From: Sedimentitalea sp039941015
GTDB taxonomy: Bacteria > Pseudomonadota > Alphaproteobacteria > Rhodobacterales > Rhodobacteraceae
Strand: one strand, 5' to 3'
Assembly: GCF_039941015.1 (NCBI RefSeq)
Contig: NZ_JBDVFI010000094.1
DNA length: 64,000 nt
A program made the translations under genes and the position numbers. The notes beneath the pieces are model-generated. The model made no database searches. It was not told the DNA's origin and saw only the letters and a program-made list of their open reading frames with translations. Positions 26,891 through 35,793 of the stretch are shown here, in pieces; position 1 is the stretch's first letter; every line of letters begins with the position of its first letter.

Positions 26891-27246
26891 AGCAGTTGAC
26901 GAGCATTAATAGCGTTTTCACGGCTGGCATCCGCGCCTTCATAGAAAAACGCGGCGTCCGATTTCGGCGTCGCGGCGGCACCGGAAAAGACTTCATCTGC
27001 CAAGCATTTTCGGGGCGCGGCGGGGACCTGCTAGACATTAAACGGCTATGACCTGCTTGGTGCCTTTGACACGTTTTAACTGAAATTCGCCAAGCGGTAT
27101 GCCAATACCAAAGAAACCGCTAAGCAGGCCTTTGCCGATCATGCAGCAGACGTGTGCCGGGACCTTTCCTGATGCCGATCACAGTTAAAAGTTGAAACCG
27201 CAAGAGGCAGAGCGCTTTGCGGCGCCCCTCGCCAGAGGAGGATGGC
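26891..27246. other. Non-coding debris between two pseudogenes
   Basis: No intact gene is present. Short stretches read like worn coding sequence: on the plus strand around 27060-27170 a run including AKRYANTKETAKQAFADHA between stop codons, and on the minus strand around 26890-27005 a run ending GADASRENAINARQLL. Neither could be assigned to a family. AGAGGAGGAT at about 27234-27243 is a preserved ribosome site for the broken Rieske gene. Confidence 0.4.
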
Positions 27247-28004
27247 ATGGACGAAAACGAACCAATCCAAGACAATGGACCCCACAATATGTGGTGGGTC
27301 GCCGAGCACAGCCGTAAAGTCACGGATAAACCGCTGGCCCGCTGGATTCTGGAAATGCCAGTGGTGTTTTATCGGCTCTCCGATGGCACGCTCGCTGCGC
27401 TTCATGACCGTTGTCCGCATCGCTAGGCGCCCCTATCCGAAGGCCACGTAGATGGGTACAAAATCGTCTGCGCCTATCCCGGGATGGAGTTCAACACCGA
27501 AGGGCTGCGTACCAGGTCTCCGACCCAGCACATCAAACCCAAACGCGCTGAAATACCGTCATAGGCCGTGCGCGAAGCGGCGGCATGGGCCTGCCTCAAG
27601 ATAAACCGATCAAACAGAAACAGAAGGGTCGGATGCCCAGTCTGGCGATTACATTCACGGACTGATGTGTGCACGTTCCGGCGCCCGAACCGAGCCGGCG
27701 TTAGGATTTAGTCATGCGCGGTTCCCATAACGTGACGCCGGCGCAGAGGGGCTGGACGCACTATTTCTGAGGGGCCGCCTTTGATGTGCCGGAAACCAAC
27801 GATGATGTGGCGCAGAAGACCAAGGCCAGAATCATCGAAGCCTTGGGCAAGGACAAGCACCTTCTCGAAAGAATGCAAAAGCAGATTGCCGCGGACCCGC
27901 GCGGTCTCGATTTCCTAGAAGTCACCCTTGACTCCGACGGGACAGGCATCCTTGTCCACCAGACCCTGAACAAGAAACGTGCAACAGAAGGCCGAAAGCT
28001 GTGA
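27247..28004 (+). pseudogene. Broken Rieske-type aromatic-ring oxygenase (VanA-like) large subunit
   Basis: The N terminus (MWWVAEHSRKVTDKPLARWI, VVFYRLSDGTLAALHDRCPHR) is that of a vanillate-demethylase-type Rieske oxygenase. An amber codon follows CPHR at 27424-27426; the frame then continues APLSEGHVDGYKIVCAYPGM before a second amber near 27562. In that second Rieske motif (normally C-x-Y-H-G) the His is replaced by Pro, removing an iron-sulfur ligand. The end of the gene survives at 27786-28004 (HLLERMQKQIAADPRGLDF and a C-terminal helix as in VanA). About 250 codons remain of the usual 340-350, so an internal deletion is also present. Confidence 0.82.
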
Positions 28005-28083
28005 CGAGGGCCGCTTGACCGTTTGACTGCGCCGCCACCAACGGCGAAGCATGTCCCTGCAATCTCTACAGGAGCCAATCTTG

Positions 28084-28953
28084 ATGACCGAGCGCCCACC
28101 ACGGCCACGCCGCAGCTTTATCTTTACACCGGGTCTGCGGCCCGACATGTACCCCAAGGCACTCGCCTGTGGCACCGATATCGTCTGTATCGAACTGGAA
28201 GACGGTATTGCCCCCAAAGACAAGGCCGAGGCGCGCGAAAAGGCGTTGGCGCTGTTTGCCCAGCCACAGGCCGACGATGGTATAGAGCGGATCGTGCGGA
28301 TCAACTCGATGCGGGAACGCTTTGGCATTGAGGATGTTCAGGCTGTGCTGGCGACATTGACACCGCCCCCTGCCCTGATGATGCCAAAGGTGCGGACCCC
28401 TGACGAGGTGGTGATGCTCGACCAGTTGCTGACCGAGGCGGGGCACGCCACCCGCCTGCACGTGATCATCGAAACCAACGCCGGACTGGAGGCCGCATTC
28501 GATATCGCCAACTGTTCTGACCGCATCGACGCGATGTTCTTTGGTGGTGTCGATATGGCCGCCGAACTGCGCTGTCAGAATGCTTGGGAGCCGCTGTTAT
28601 ACGCCCGGTCCCGCGTGGTTCACGCCGCAGCCAGCGCCGGGCTGGACGTGATCGATGTTCCCTATCTCGATCTGCAAGACCCCGATGGCATGCGGGTCGC
28701 CGCCGAACAGGCCCGCGATCTAGGTTTCGCAGGAAAAGGCGCGGTACATCCAAAACAGATCGCCGCCCTGAATGACGTGTTCTCGCCGTCAGAGGAACAG
28801 ATTGCCCGCGCCCGTCGTATCATCTCTGAGTTCGAAGCTGCCGATACCGGGCTGGTCGTGATCGACGGCAAACTCATCGAAAAGCCGGTCTTGCGCGACA
28901 TGCACCGGATTGTTGCAATCGCCGACAGCATGGCAGGTGCCGCCAGAACCTAG
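28084..28953 (+). CDS. HpcH/HpaI/CitE-family lyase
   Basis: A 289-residue TIM-barrel lyase of the citrate-lyase beta subunit/malyl-CoA lyase branch. Landmarks are RRSFIFTPGLRPDMYPKAL, the metal-binding CIELEDGIAPKDK (Glu, Asp), LMMPKVRTPDEV, IIETNAGLEAAFDIA (Glu) and FFGGVDMAAEL (Asp). Such enzymes cleave or join CoA thioesters or 2-oxoacids to an aldehyde. The ATG at 28084 is used because AGGAGCC precedes it. It runs towards the sulfatase gene but is separated from it by about 140 bases with a separate operator-like site, so it may be either the 3' end of the broken block or an upstream member of the sulfatase regulon. Confidence 0.9.
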   Translation: MTERPPRPRRSFIFTPGLRPDMYPKALACGTDIVCIELEDGIAPKDKAEAREKALALFAQPQADDGIERIVRINSMRERFGIEDVQAVLATLTPPPALMMPKVRTPDEVVMLDQLLTEAGHATRLHVIIETNAGLEAAFDIANCSDRIDAMFFGGVDMAAELRCQNAWEPLLYARSRVVHAAASAGLDVIDVPYLDLQDPDGMRVAAEQARDLGFAGKGAVHPKQIAALNDVFSPSEEQIARARRIISEFEAADTGLVVIDGKLIEKPVLRDMHRIVAIADSMAGAART

Positions 28954-29008
28954 GAGATTCTGCGCAGACATCCCGTTTTCAGGTGAAACCGCTCGCCGCG
29001 CTCTATCA

Positions 29009-29039
29009 TTACAAATGACATAGTTATTGACACTTGTAA
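29009..29039. promoter_or_regulatory. Palindromic operator in front of the sulfatase gene
   Basis: TTACAA (29009-29014) and TTGTAA (29034-29039) are inverted arms with 19 bases between them. A site with the same arm spacing and 23 of 33 identical bases in the flanked comparison occurs at 38109-38139, and a third related site at 42917-42948. A TTGACA box (29027-29032) lies inside. SorC regulators bind AT-rich dyads, and the SorC gene in this cluster is the obvious candidate. Confidence 0.6.
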
Positions 29040-29095
29040 GGTCCAGTGATGGCCCTTATAGTGCCGGTGGATCAATTTTTCGAAGGGGTGCTGCC

Positions 29096-30628
29096 ATGAA
29101 TATCATTCTCGTGCTGGTCGACAGTCTGACGCGCAATTGCCTGCGTGCCTATGATCCCTCCAGCCCCTGCGAGACACCCAATATCGACCGGTTCGCACAG
29201 CGCGCGTCGATTTTTGACAACCATTTCGTCGGCAGCCTGCCCTGCATGCCGGCGCGCCGCGAACTTATTGCCGGGCGCAAGGAATTCATGTGGCGCCCCT
29301 GGGGCTCGCTTGAAGTGTTCGATCCGCGCCTGCCGGCAGAGGTGCGCAAAGGCGGGCATCACACGCATGTCGTGACCGATCACTACCATTACTGGGAAGA
29401 AGAGGCGAACGGCTATATCCAGAGCTATGACACCACCGAGATGATCCGTGGCTACGAAGTCGATCGCTGGCAGGCACAGGACCCGACCGAGGACAAGCCC
29501 GACTGGGTCAAGAACGTCGAAAAGTTTCGCGCGCCCGAGCACATCGGCCAGTATTATGCCAACACCAAGGATTTTAACGGCGAAGAGGATTACTTTTCAG
29601 CCAAGACATTCGGCGGCGCCTGCGACTGGCTGGACCGCAATGCTGGCAAGGGCGAGTTCTTTTTGCATGTCGAAACCTTTGACGTGCATGAACCGTTCCA
29701 CATCCCCGAGCCTTACGAGAGCATGTATGCCGAAGGCGCGACCAAGAACGAATTCAACGTCTGGCCGCCCTACCAAGTCTATAACGACCTTGAAAACTTC
29801 ATGGATCAGACCACGCCCGAGGAACTGAAATTCCTACGCTCGCAATTCATGGGCAAGGTCACGATGATGGACAAGTGGTTTGGAACGCTGCTTGACAAGC
29901 TTGACGAGAAAGGGTTGTGGGACGACACGATGGTCATCCTGACCACCGATCACGGTCACGACATGGGCGAGCGCCGCGCCTTTGGCAAACAGCACCCGCA
30001 TTTTGACAGCCATGCCAACATTCCGTTGATGGTCTGGCACCCGCAGAACCCCGGCAACGGCAAGCGACTGTCGGGGCTGACCCAGACGGTCGACCTGTTT
30101 GCCACGATCATCGAGGCGGCAGGGGTCGAGGTAACGGATGCCAACCGGCACAGCCGATCACTCTTGCCGATGATCGTCGAGGATGCGCCTTCACCACGCG
30201 ATGCCGTGCTCTATGGCACATTCGGTCAAGGGATTTGCGCCACCGACGGGACATGGACCGTGATGAAAGCGCCCGATCCCGACCAGCCGCTCTTCCTCTA
30301 TTCGACGGCGATCTTTCGGCCGCTCATCGTTGACAACCCCGTGGACGGGCGGCTGGCCAAAGCCCCGAACAAACCGGTTGACCAAGGCTATTTTGACCCT
30401 TCGGTCGATCTGCCGATGTGGCAGATCCCGATCAAGATCGATCCCCGGACCGAGAAGAATTTTCTATTCAACCGCGCCGATGACCCGGAGCAAGCCGACA
30501 ATCTGTGGGACACGGCACCGGATCAGCGCCAGCGGATGCTGGACCTCGTCTGTCAACTGATGGAGGACGAAGGCTGCCCACCCGAGCAGTATGACCGGTT
30601 GGGCCTGAAAGAAGCGGTCCCGGCCTAA
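29096..30628 (+). CDS. Formylglycine-dependent sulfatase, cytoplasmic
   Basis: A 510-residue alkaline-phosphatase-superfamily sulfatase. It starts directly with the metal-binding strand NIILVLVDSL (Asp9) and has no signal peptide. The modification motif C-x-P-x-R is CMPAR with Cys50, which an FGE must convert to formylglycine. Other active-site segments are HVETFDVHEPFHIPE and TTDHGHDMGERRAFGKQ near residues 282-298. It hydrolyses a sulfate ester, releasing sulfate. The ATG at 29096 follows GAAGGGG and begins exactly at the fold. Its stop TAA overlaps the TAG of the convergent FGE gene. The substrate is unknown; context points to a small sulfated carbohydrate imported intact. Confidence 0.93.
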   Translation: MNIILVLVDSLTRNCLRAYDPSSPCETPNIDRFAQRASIFDNHFVGSLPCMPARRELIAGRKEFMWRPWGSLEVFDPRLPAEVRKGGHHTHVVTDHYHYWEEEANGYIQSYDTTEMIRGYEVDRWQAQDPTEDKPDWVKNVEKFRAPEHIGQYYANTKDFNGEEDYFSAKTFGGACDWLDRNAGKGEFFLHVETFDVHEPFHIPEPYESMYAEGATKNEFNVWPPYQVYNDLENFMDQTTPEELKFLRSQFMGKVTMMDKWFGTLLDKLDEKGLWDDTMVILTTDHGHDMGERRAFGKQHPHFDSHANIPLMVWHPQNPGNGKRLSGLTQTVDLFATIIEAAGVEVTDANRHSRSLLPMIVEDAPSPRDAVLYGTFGQGICATDGTWTVMKAPDPDQPLFLYSTAIFRPLIVDNPVDGRLAKAPNKPVDQGYFDPSVDLPMWQIPIKIDPRTEKNFLFNRADDPEQADNLWDTAPDQRQRMLDLVCQLMEDEGCPPEQYDRLGLKEAVPA

Positions 30629-31575
30629 GCGTCCCAGACCACGCGAAACCCGGTATGTGTCGTGGTGCTGTCAGGTGAATTTCCCGTCCGCGCCGCGATC
30701 CGGTAGCGAAAGCAATAGCTCTTGTGGCAAAGGAACGAGCCGCCTTTGGCGAGCTTGTAGCCCTTCATCGACGCCTGACGCGCCTTGGCCTGACGCCGCA
30801 GGGACCGGATGCGAAACGGGTCCGAGGTCCATTCCCAGACATTACCGACCAAATTGTAGAGGCCATAGCCATTCGGGGCAAAGGATTGCGCGGGTGCAGT
30901 CGTCAGATAGCCATCACGGCCAAGGTTGTTTTCCGGAAAGCGTCCCTGCCAGATGTTGCAGGGGAAATGCGCGGTGTCGTCAGGTTCTTTGTCGCCCCAG
31001 GGAAACGGCACATCGCCCAGACCGCCGCGTGCCGCATGTTCCCACTCGGCCTCGGTCGGGAGACGACCACCGACCCAATCGGCGTAGGCGCGGGCGTCGT
31101 TCCAACTGACCTGCACCACGGGATGATCCGGAAACCAGACTTGCTCCGCCGTTCGCGGCCCATTGATATCGCGCCAGTTGGCTCCGTGGAGCCGCCGCCA
31201 CCATTCGACACCGACAACGCCTTGGGTGGGGCCGACATCCTCGGCGACCTGCGCCCAAAACACGAATGACCAACCAAACCGTTCCGCTTCGGTTACATAG
31301 CCGGTGGCCGCAACGAAATCGGCGAATTGCGCGTTGGTGACAGAGGTGATGCCAATCCGGAACGGGGAAATCGTGCGGCGGCGTAACGGGCCCTCGGCGT
31401 CATCCAGTAAGATCGGGTGATCGGTGCCAATCAGGGCCTTGCCGCCCGGTACCTCAACCGAGGGCGGACGCGCGCCCGATCCACGGGTCACAGCCGCCAC
31501 ATTCGGCAGGGCCGGCCGATCAGCAGCCGGTGTGCAACAGCCTGCCTTGACCGGCACTTCAGCGCCGTCAGACAT
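30625..31575 (-). CDS. Formylglycine-generating enzyme (sulfatase-activating, SUMF1/FGE type)
   Basis: A 316-residue FGE-sulfatase domain protein. It contains ISPFRIGITSVTNAQFADF, VVQVSWNDARAYADWVGGRLPTEAEWEHAARGG (quoted by its core NDARAYADWVGGRLPTEAEW), YLTTAPAQSFAPNGYGLYNL and NVWEWTSDPF, and the copper-binding catalytic cysteines in GGSFLCHKSYCFRYR (Cys283 and Cys288). Presence of both cysteines means a true formylglycine-generating enzyme rather than a mere lectin-like relative. It oxidises the cysteine of the sulfatase encoded head-to-head at its 3' end. The start overlaps the SorC gene stop by 8 bases. It is the last gene of the six-gene minus-strand operon. Confidence 0.92.
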   Translation of the reverse strand: MSDGAEVPVKAGCCTPAADRPALPNVAAVTRGSGARPPSVEVPGGKALIGTDHPILLDDAEGPLRRRTISPFRIGITSVTNAQFADFVAATGYVTEAERFGWSFVFWAQVAEDVGPTQGVVGVEWWRRLHGANWRDINGPRTAEQVWFPDHPVVQVSWNDARAYADWVGGRLPTEAEWEHAARGGLGDVPFPWGDKEPDDTAHFPCNIWQGRFPENNLGRDGYLTTAPAQSFAPNGYGLYNLVGNVWEWTSDPFRIRSLRRQAKARQASMKGYKLAKGGSFLCHKSYCFRYRIAARTGNSPDSTTTHTGFRVVWDA

Positions 31576-32545
31576 CCAGCAATGCAAGCGCCAATGGCTT
31601 GTCCACCACCAGATGCGTGGCCAACCCGCCATGGATGCAGGCCAGCGTGGCATCGGCGCGATCCGTTCCACAGACCACGAGGAGCTTTTTGCGGGCGCTT
31701 TTAAGATCGGCAACATCGGCTGCGATCAACCTGTCCTGAGGTGGCAGATCTATCTGCGCCCCGTCCGCCGAAAGATAGCGGCAACACAGGATGCCCACCG
31801 CACCCGCCGCAACCGCATCTGCCAGAGCCTCTTCAGACGTCATGCCCGCCGCGACCAGATGGGTTTGCGAGGTCACGTTGCCAACGGAATAGATCGCCAT
31901 ATCCAGCGATTTCAGCCGCTCCATCTGCATCTGAATAGTGGGTTCGGCACAGAGTTGCCGCGCCAGTTCGACGCTTGATATCAACCCCGGCACATGCAGC
32001 GTGAAACACTGCGCGCCGAGTTTGTTGGCGATCTGGATGGTACAGTTTTCCGATGCGGGCACCCGCTCTGAGATCATCGAACCGATCAGCTGACAAACCT
32101 CGACATCAGGCACGGCATTGCGGGGCATGGCATCGGCCACGGCCATTATGGTTTCACCCCAGGCAACCCCCAGCCGGTCACCCGGTTCAACGACATCAAG
32201 CACCGCCATCGCGGCCACCCGTGCAAGTTGTTCCAGACTTTGGGCGCGCGACATGCGCACGGTTTCAGACGCTGGCTGCGCCACATAGACATCTTCGAGC
32301 GAGAATTTTTCACGCAATTCGCGCGCAAGGTTTGAGCCGGTCAGAAAGTGGCCGTCAACCCGTATCTCCACCACCCCCAATTCGCGGCTTTCGCGCAGCA
32401 TGTTGACGATGGTGGCGCGGCTGACCTTCATCCGCTTGGCGATCTCGCCCTGAGTCAGACCCTCGCCATAGTAGAGCAGCGCCACGTTTGACAGTAGCGC
32501 CTCCTTTTCACCCGAACTGCGTTGCGGAGCGGTTGTCTTGTTCAT
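31568..32545 (-). CDS. SorC/DeoR-type sugar-responsive transcriptional regulator
   Basis: A 325-residue regulator. The N-terminal helix-turn-helix is GLTQGEIAKRMKVSRATIVN (about residues 29-48) and the rest is a SorC-type sugar-binding domain: LGVAWGETIMAVADAM, GNVTSQTHLVAAGM, AVGILCCRYLSADGAQID and CGTDRADATLACIHGGLATHLVVD. The domain binds phosphorylated sugars in characterised members, which fits an FGGY kinase and an aldolase in the same operon. The start at 32545 lies 2 bases after the aldolase stop. It is the likely binder of the three related palindromes at 29.0, 38.1 and 42.9 kb. Confidence 0.9.
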   Translation of the reverse strand: MNKTTAPQRSSGEKEALLSNVALLYYGEGLTQGEIAKRMKVSRATIVNMLRESRELGVVEIRVDGHFLTGSNLARELREKFSLEDVYVAQPASETVRMSRAQSLEQLARVAAMAVLDVVEPGDRLGVAWGETIMAVADAMPRNAVPDVEVCQLIGSMISERVPASENCTIQIANKLGAQCFTLHVPGLISSVELARQLCAEPTIQMQMERLKSLDMAIYSVGNVTSQTHLVAAGMTSEEALADAVAAGAVGILCCRYLSADGAQIDLPPQDRLIAADVADLKSARKKLLVVCGTDRADATLACIHGGLATHLVVDKPLALALLDV

Positions 32546-32547
32546 GT

Positions 32548-33216
32548 TCAAGCATTTACCTGCTTTGCTCCCGCTTGACCATAGTTCCGGCGGAACCACG
32601 CATAGCATCGATCAATCTCTTCCTGTGGCAGCTCTTCGACCGGGCCGCGCAGCATCGCGAGATGCGTGGTCATGGCAGCTTCTTCAAGGTACATCGCGAC
32701 CGATGTGGCCTCGGTCGCCGACTTGCCCATCGTAAAGACGCCATGCGCCTTGACCAGCGCCGCCATACCGCCCTCTGCCGCTTCGAGTATGGCCTTACCG
32801 GTATCGGCCTCGCCGGGCGTGGCGTAACGTGAACAGGGCACGTCACGTCCGAGCATATGGGTGATCGGGGTCATCACCGCCGGGATCCGCTCGCCCCGCG
32901 CCGCAAAGCTCGACGCATAAGGTGAATGGGTGTGGCACATGCCGCCCACGTCGTCGCGGTTTCGATACACGTAGAGGTGAATGCCGGTATCGACAGAAGG
33001 CTTCATGGCCCCGTCAATCACATTGCCTTCCAGATCGACGACAACCATCGTGTCGGGCGTCAGCTTGTCAAATTTCACACCCGACGGTTTGATCACCACA
33101 AGCCCGGTTTCCGGATCACGCCCGGATACATTGCCACCCGATCCGACAACCAGCCCATTGCGCGGCAATTCGTGGTTCTGTTCGCAGACCTCTTGCTTTA
33201 GCGCGTCCAGCATCAC
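32548..33216 (-). CDS. Class II aldolase (L-fuculose-phosphate aldolase type)
   Basis: A 222-residue zinc aldolase of the AraD/FucA family. Visible are LVVGSGGNVSGRDPETGLVVIKPSG near residue 25, the catalytic Glu region STDTGIHLYVYR (relatives have E at this place; here SVDTGIHLYVYRNRDD), the zinc ligands in GGMCHTHSPYAS and the third His in AVKAHGVFTMG (LVKAHGVF). It would cleave a ketose 1-phosphate or related sugar acid phosphate to DHAP (or glycolaldehyde phosphate) and an aldehyde. Start and stop are coupled to neighbours. The tail WFRRNYGQ is family-typical. Confidence 0.9.
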   Translation of the reverse strand: MMLDALKQEVCEQNHELPRNGLVVGSGGNVSGRDPETGLVVIKPSGVKFDKLTPDTMVVVDLEGNVIDGAMKPSVDTGIHLYVYRNRDDVGGMCHTHSPYASSFAARGERIPAVMTPITHMLGRDVPCSRYATPGEADTGKAILEAAEGGMAALVKAHGVFTMGKSATEATSVAMYLEEAAMTTHLAMLRGPVEELPQEEIDRCYAWFRRNYGQAGAKQVNA

Positions 33217-34274
33217 GCTGCCTCCTGCTTTTCATCATTTATTCCATGAGGGTACACGACGATCTTCAAGCTTTTCTCCGCCTCGACCAGCATTCTAAAC
33301 GCTTCTGGTGTGTCGGCGATATCAAAGCGATGCGAGATGGCCTGCTCCGCCTTGATCCGCCCCGCCTCAAGCAGGCGGATATAGCTGTAGGTGTCGGTAT
33401 GATCCGAGGAGTAGCGCGAGGTGACGGTGATCTGATCGAAATAGGCGGCATTACCGTCGCGGACCCATTGTTCCCCCGGCGGCATCGGCGCGCCGAGATG
33501 CAAACACCCACCAGCCTCGACCAGCGACAGCGCCTGATCCCAAGCCGGGGCAAATGGTGCGATGACGATGACCGTATCGGCCAGCCGTCCATTGTTGAGC
33601 GCGCGCATGGCCTGCACTGCATCTTCGGCTTTGGGATTGATCGTATGGGTTGCGCCGAATTCGCGAGCCTTGGCCAGACGCCAGTCCGAAAAATCCAGCG
33701 CCACGACCTTGCCCGCCCCAAAGAGCGGCGCGAGATGAACAAACCCCTGCCCCATGAACCCGGCCCCGACCACGGCGACCGTATCGCCGGGTTGGATGTT
33801 GCAGACCTTCAGCCCCGACAGCACACAGGACCAGGGTTCGATGGTCACGGCGGCCTCGGTGGAAATGCTCTCGGGCAGCTTGTGGGCGTCCATTGCCAGA
33901 TGCTGGGCCGTCACACGGTAGTAGTCACAGACGCCACCGGGGTCGAGCTTCATCGACTTGTAGAACGGATCGCGGGTGAAATGGCCGCGGCGCGACAGGT
34001 GCGAATTGACCCGTCCGACATGGTGATTGACAAAGAGACGGTCGCCGATCTTGTAGTCTGTTACCCCTGCCCCGATCTCGACGACCTCGCCCACGGGTTC
34101 ATGGCCCAGCACCTTTGGTTCGGTCTTGTACCACGCCATGGTTTCGCCGCCGCACAGACCACAGGCGAGCGTCTTGAGCAGCAGCTCGCCGGGGCCGATC
34201 TCGGGGACAGGGCGTTCTTCGATGCGAATGTCGTCGATCGCATATTGAACGGCGGTGGTCATCATGTTGGTCAT
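33213..34274 (-). CDS. Zinc-dependent medium-chain alcohol/polyol dehydrogenase
   Basis: A 353-residue MDR-family dehydrogenase. Catalytic-zinc region: CGLCGGETMAWY and LGHEPVGEVVEIGAGV; the structural-zinc four-cysteine lobe is absent, replaced by NHHVGRVNSHLSRRGHF. The nucleotide-binding GAGFMGQGFVHLAPLFGAG follows near residue 175. It most likely oxidises a hydroxyl of the sugar or polyol skeleton with NAD(P). The ATG at 34274 overlaps the kinase stop (ATGA) and has GGGAGACC upstream; the longer upstream frame is out-of-gene. Its stop overlaps the aldolase start in the same manner. Confidence 0.9.
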   Translation of the reverse strand: MTNMMTTAVQYAIDDIRIEERPVPEIGPGELLLKTLACGLCGGETMAWYKTEPKVLGHEPVGEVVEIGAGVTDYKIGDRLFVNHHVGRVNSHLSRRGHFTRDPFYKSMKLDPGGVCDYYRVTAQHLAMDAHKLPESISTEAAVTIEPWSCVLSGLKVCNIQPGDTVAVVGAGFMGQGFVHLAPLFGAGKVVALDFSDWRLAKAREFGATHTINPKAEDAVQAMRALNNGRLADTVIVIAPFAPAWDQALSLVEAGGCLHLGAPMPPGEQWVRDGNAAYFDQITVTSRYSSDHTDTYSYIRLLEAGRIKAEQAISHRFDIADTPEAFRMLVEAEKSLKIVVYPHGINDEKQEAA

Positions 34275-35782
34275 GTCTTGGTCTCCCGCAAGGTATTGAG
34301 TTCGGCCTGCAAGGCACGGTGATAGCGCGATATGACAGCGTATCTGGCGTAGACCGGGCCATAGGCGGCGTGATTTTGGGGTGTGTAGCTCTGTAGTCGT
34401 TCGTCGCGGCGGGCCAGCGTCACCGCTTCGCCCAGCCCGGCAGCCGATGCACCAAGTGCCGCAGCCCCCCAAAGCCCGTGATCCGAGGCTTGGCTGACCA
34501 GCACCGGCTGGCCCACCACGTCGGCGATGATTTGGCACCAGACCGGGTTTTTCGATCCGCCGCCTGTCAGCTGGACCGATGACGTGGGCAGGCCGGTTTC
34601 CTCTTCAAAGCAATGTCGCAGGCTAAGCGCCGCGCCCTCCATCACCGCCCGGCCCATGTCTCCGGTCGACGTGGTCGAGGACAGACCGTGAAAGGCCCCG
34701 CGCAGATTGGGTGCCACGAAAGGTGCGCGTTCACCGTTGAGATAGGGCAGAAAGGTCACCCCATTGGCCCCCGGCGGAACCGTTTCGACCAGCGCGTTCA
34801 TCCGCCCCGCGATTTCACCGGTAGAGGCCCCACCAAGGCTTTGCGGATGAAGTGCTGCGAACCAGTCAAAGGCCGCAGCCCCGGTTGTCGGGGCGAGAAC
34901 GCGAATGGTCACCGGGGCCGTCGGGTGCAGACAGCTTGCACCGACGGGCGCATCGGCAGGTTGGATTTGATCGGTCAGAATGTTCACGACCGCAGTGGTG
35001 CCCATGATCATCATGGTCTCACCCGCGCGGTGAAGGCCCATGCCGACGATCATCGCCGACAGATCCAGCGTGCCGACCGATACCGTCAACCCCGCAGGCA
35101 GGCTGGTCGCGGTCGCCGCGGCATCCGTGATCTGCCCCAGCACACTATCCGCAGCGCGTGGTGCCAACAATTTGCCCGCTAGATCACCACACTCCAGCGC
35201 CTCAATCTGCGCGGGAGCGTACCGACGGTTTGCAATATCGAGAAAGGGGATCGTGGCGTCCGAAAAATCAGTCGCCATCTCGCCGGTCAGGTTCAACCCG
35301 ATCCAATCGACACAGGTCAGGATATGGCCGGTGTTCGCGGCCATCTCGGGGCGGTTTTTGCGCACCCAACGCCACAGCATGCCGGATGTTCCAGACCACA
35401 GCGAGGTGTTGCAGCCACGCCCGATCACCGCTGTCGCATCAGTTGCCTTAAGCGCGTCGAGATCATCCGCTGTTCGCGTGTCATTCCAGAGCATCGCAGG
35501 CCCAGCCGGTGCGCCCTTTGCCGTGACACACCACAGACCATCGCCTTGCGCCGCAATTCCAAGTGCCTCGATCTCTGCCCCGCCACATTGTGCCACGAGG
35601 TCCGAAAGGACCGTGACCACAGTCTGCCAGACCTGATCCATATCCTGTTCCGTGCCGCCGCCCGAAACCTGTGTGATCTTGCTCGGCGCTTCGGCCAATG
35701 CAACTTGCCGACCATCCGGCGTATAGGCGGCGGCCTTGACTGCCGTGGTACCCACATCCAGCCCCAACCATAGCTTTTCCAT
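34271..35782 (-). CDS. FGGY-family carbohydrate kinase
   Basis: A 503-residue sugar kinase. Phosphate-binding loop GLDVGTTAVKAAAY is at residues 7-20, LGIAAQGDGLW near 83, WNDTR near 108 (catalytic-domain sugar contacts), DWIGLNLTGEMATDFSDAT near 175, and the C-terminal ATPase part with TGGGSKNPVWCQIIADV near 405. The family phosphorylates ketoses and polyols such as xylulose, erythritol or fuculose. AAGGAGGTGG precedes the ATG. Context (aldolase, transketolase, SorC) says its product is a sugar phosphate that feeds aldol cleavage or ketol transfer. Exact specificity cannot be read from motifs. Confidence 0.92.
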   Translation of the reverse strand: MEKLWLGLDVGTTAVKAAAYTPDGRQVALAEAPSKITQVSGGGTEQDMDQVWQTVVTVLSDLVAQCGGAEIEALGIAAQGDGLWCVTAKGAPAGPAMLWNDTRTADDLDALKATDATAVIGRGCNTSLWSGTSGMLWRWVRKNRPEMAANTGHILTCVDWIGLNLTGEMATDFSDATIPFLDIANRRYAPAQIEALECGDLAGKLLAPRAADSVLGQITDAAATATSLPAGLTVSVGTLDLSAMIVGMGLHRAGETMMIMGTTAVVNILTDQIQPADAPVGASCLHPTAPVTIRVLAPTTGAAAFDWFAALHPQSLGGASTGEIAGRMNALVETVPPGANGVTFLPYLNGERAPFVAPNLRGAFHGLSSTTSTGDMGRAVMEGAALSLRHCFEEETGLPTSSVQLTGGGSKNPVWCQIIADVVGQPVLVSQASDHGLWGAAALGASAAGLGEAVTLARRDERLQSYTPQNHAAYGPVYARYAVISRYHRALQAELNTLRETKT

Positions 35783-35793
35783 GTCCACCTCCT

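Noticed and set aside
29027..29062. TTGACA and TATAGT as a sigma-70 promoter for the sulfatase gene
   Set aside because: The spacing is 24 bases, too long for a normal -35/-10 pair, so no promoter is annotated; only the palindrome is kept.
33246..34322. 358-codon plus-strand frame opposite the zinc dehydrogenase
   Set aside because: Antisense of a coupled operon gene; no recognisable domain or ribosome site.
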